Source: Acephala macrosclerotiorum (Eukaryota > Ascomycota > Leotiomycetes > Helotiales > Mollisiaceae). Taken from it: 59,217 nt of DNA. The DNA is taken from contig MU119513.1 of assembly GCA_014904845.1 (NCBI GenBank), forward strand, positions 1 through 59,217, written 5' to 3'. Positions 59,062 to 59,217 of this stretch are shown in pieces. Below the pieces are notes generated by a model. That model did not search any database and was not told where the DNA came from. It saw only the letters and a program-made list of their open reading frames with translations. Made by a program: the position numbers and the translations under genes. The stretch's first letter is position 1. Every line of letters starts with the position of its first letter.

Positions 59062-59217
59062 TATAAAAAAATAATAATATATAAAATAAAAAAATTCAAT
59101 TATAAATTAATTCGTTTTAATTAATAAATTAAATTTATTCGAAATAATTTATAATAAATAAAAAATTTTATATATTAAAAAATATATAATTAATATTATT
59201 TTTAAAATTAATTATTT
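59062..59217 (+). repeat. third copy of the 257-bp LTR-like repeat, cut by the window end
   Basis: Aligns with copies 1 and 2 from TATAAAAAA through AAAAAAATTCAAT and TTCGTTTTAATTAATAAA to the window end. Mutated on both strands, and even some CpG are lost (CAATTATAAAT against CAATCGTAAAT). A 63-bp internal segment is missing between two ATTT-type short repeats. Confidence 0.7.

Noticed and set aside
29614..59217. Idea that the AT blocks are mitochondrial DNA or a nuclear mitochondrial insert
   Set aside because: No cox, nad, atp or rRNA/tRNA signatures; residual C/G in CpG and C/T, G/A differences between copies point to mutated nuclear repeats.
40441..59217. Idea that block 2 is part of a centromere
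   Set aside because: RIP-mutated AT-rich DNA occurs at fungal centromeres, but also in ordinary repeat islands; size beyond the window and CENP-A data would be needed.
1..59217. CRISPR arrays, tRNA or rRNA genes, bacterial operons
   Set aside because: None seen: no spaced identical repeats, no convincing tRNA B-box and cloverleaf, and all genes are intron-containing or typical fungal genes.

Overview
The window is nuclear DNA of a filamentous ascomycete (Pezizomycotina; gene style and isochore structure resemble Leotiomycetes, but I cannot fix the genus). Evidence: short introns of about 45-80 nt with GTRNGT donors and CTAAC/CTRAY branch sites, a CFEM protein, a NACHT/STAND NTPase, a Zn2Cys6 regulator, an RTA1 protein, a hydrophobin-like protein, and very AT-rich blocks of the kind made by repeat-induced point mutation (RIP).

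Positions 1-29600 are an ordinary gene-rich isochore. In order: a GPI-anchored CFEM protein (+), a NACHT NTPase with an apparent one-base frameshift near its N-terminus (+), a COX18-type insertase (-) divergent from ALG11 mannosyltransferase (+), the ribonucleotide reductase large subunit (-) with an MCB-type promoter cluster, an AIM22-type lipoate ligase (-) divergent across about 100 bp from chorismate synthase (+), a candidate short inverted-repeat element, a secreted Kelch membrane protein (+), a Zn2Cys6 regulator (-), an RTA1-like membrane protein with a GC-AG intron (+), and the N-terminal half of an MFS transporter (+). All introns given were placed by eye from splice consensus plus reading frame and family continuity. 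These genes are mostly independent housekeeping functions (mitochondrial assembly, N-glycosylation, dNTP supply, lipoylation, shikimate pathway) with no sign of one pathway cluster.

From 29600 on the window is a mosaic of RIP-destroyed repeats. 29614-35830 is extremely AT-rich and holds a pair of about 225-bp direct repeats (probable LTRs of a 4.9-kb element); its left edge runs into the MFS gene. 35700-40090 is a small island with a hydrophobin-like gene (37879-38378), flanked by inverted copies of a repeat family carrying GC-rich hairpins. 40441-59217 is a second AT-rich block containing a 12.1-kb element bounded by about 257-bp direct repeats (41424 and 53284) and a third, older copy of the repeat at the window end.

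The most interesting signals concern the mutation process. Where homologous copies can be compared, almost every surviving C or G is in a CpG, so the process spares CpG. Inside the 12.1-kb element the mutation is strand-phased: long domains lost C but kept G, others lost G but kept C, and the two LTRs show opposite polarity. No new enzymatic system could be shown from sequence alone.
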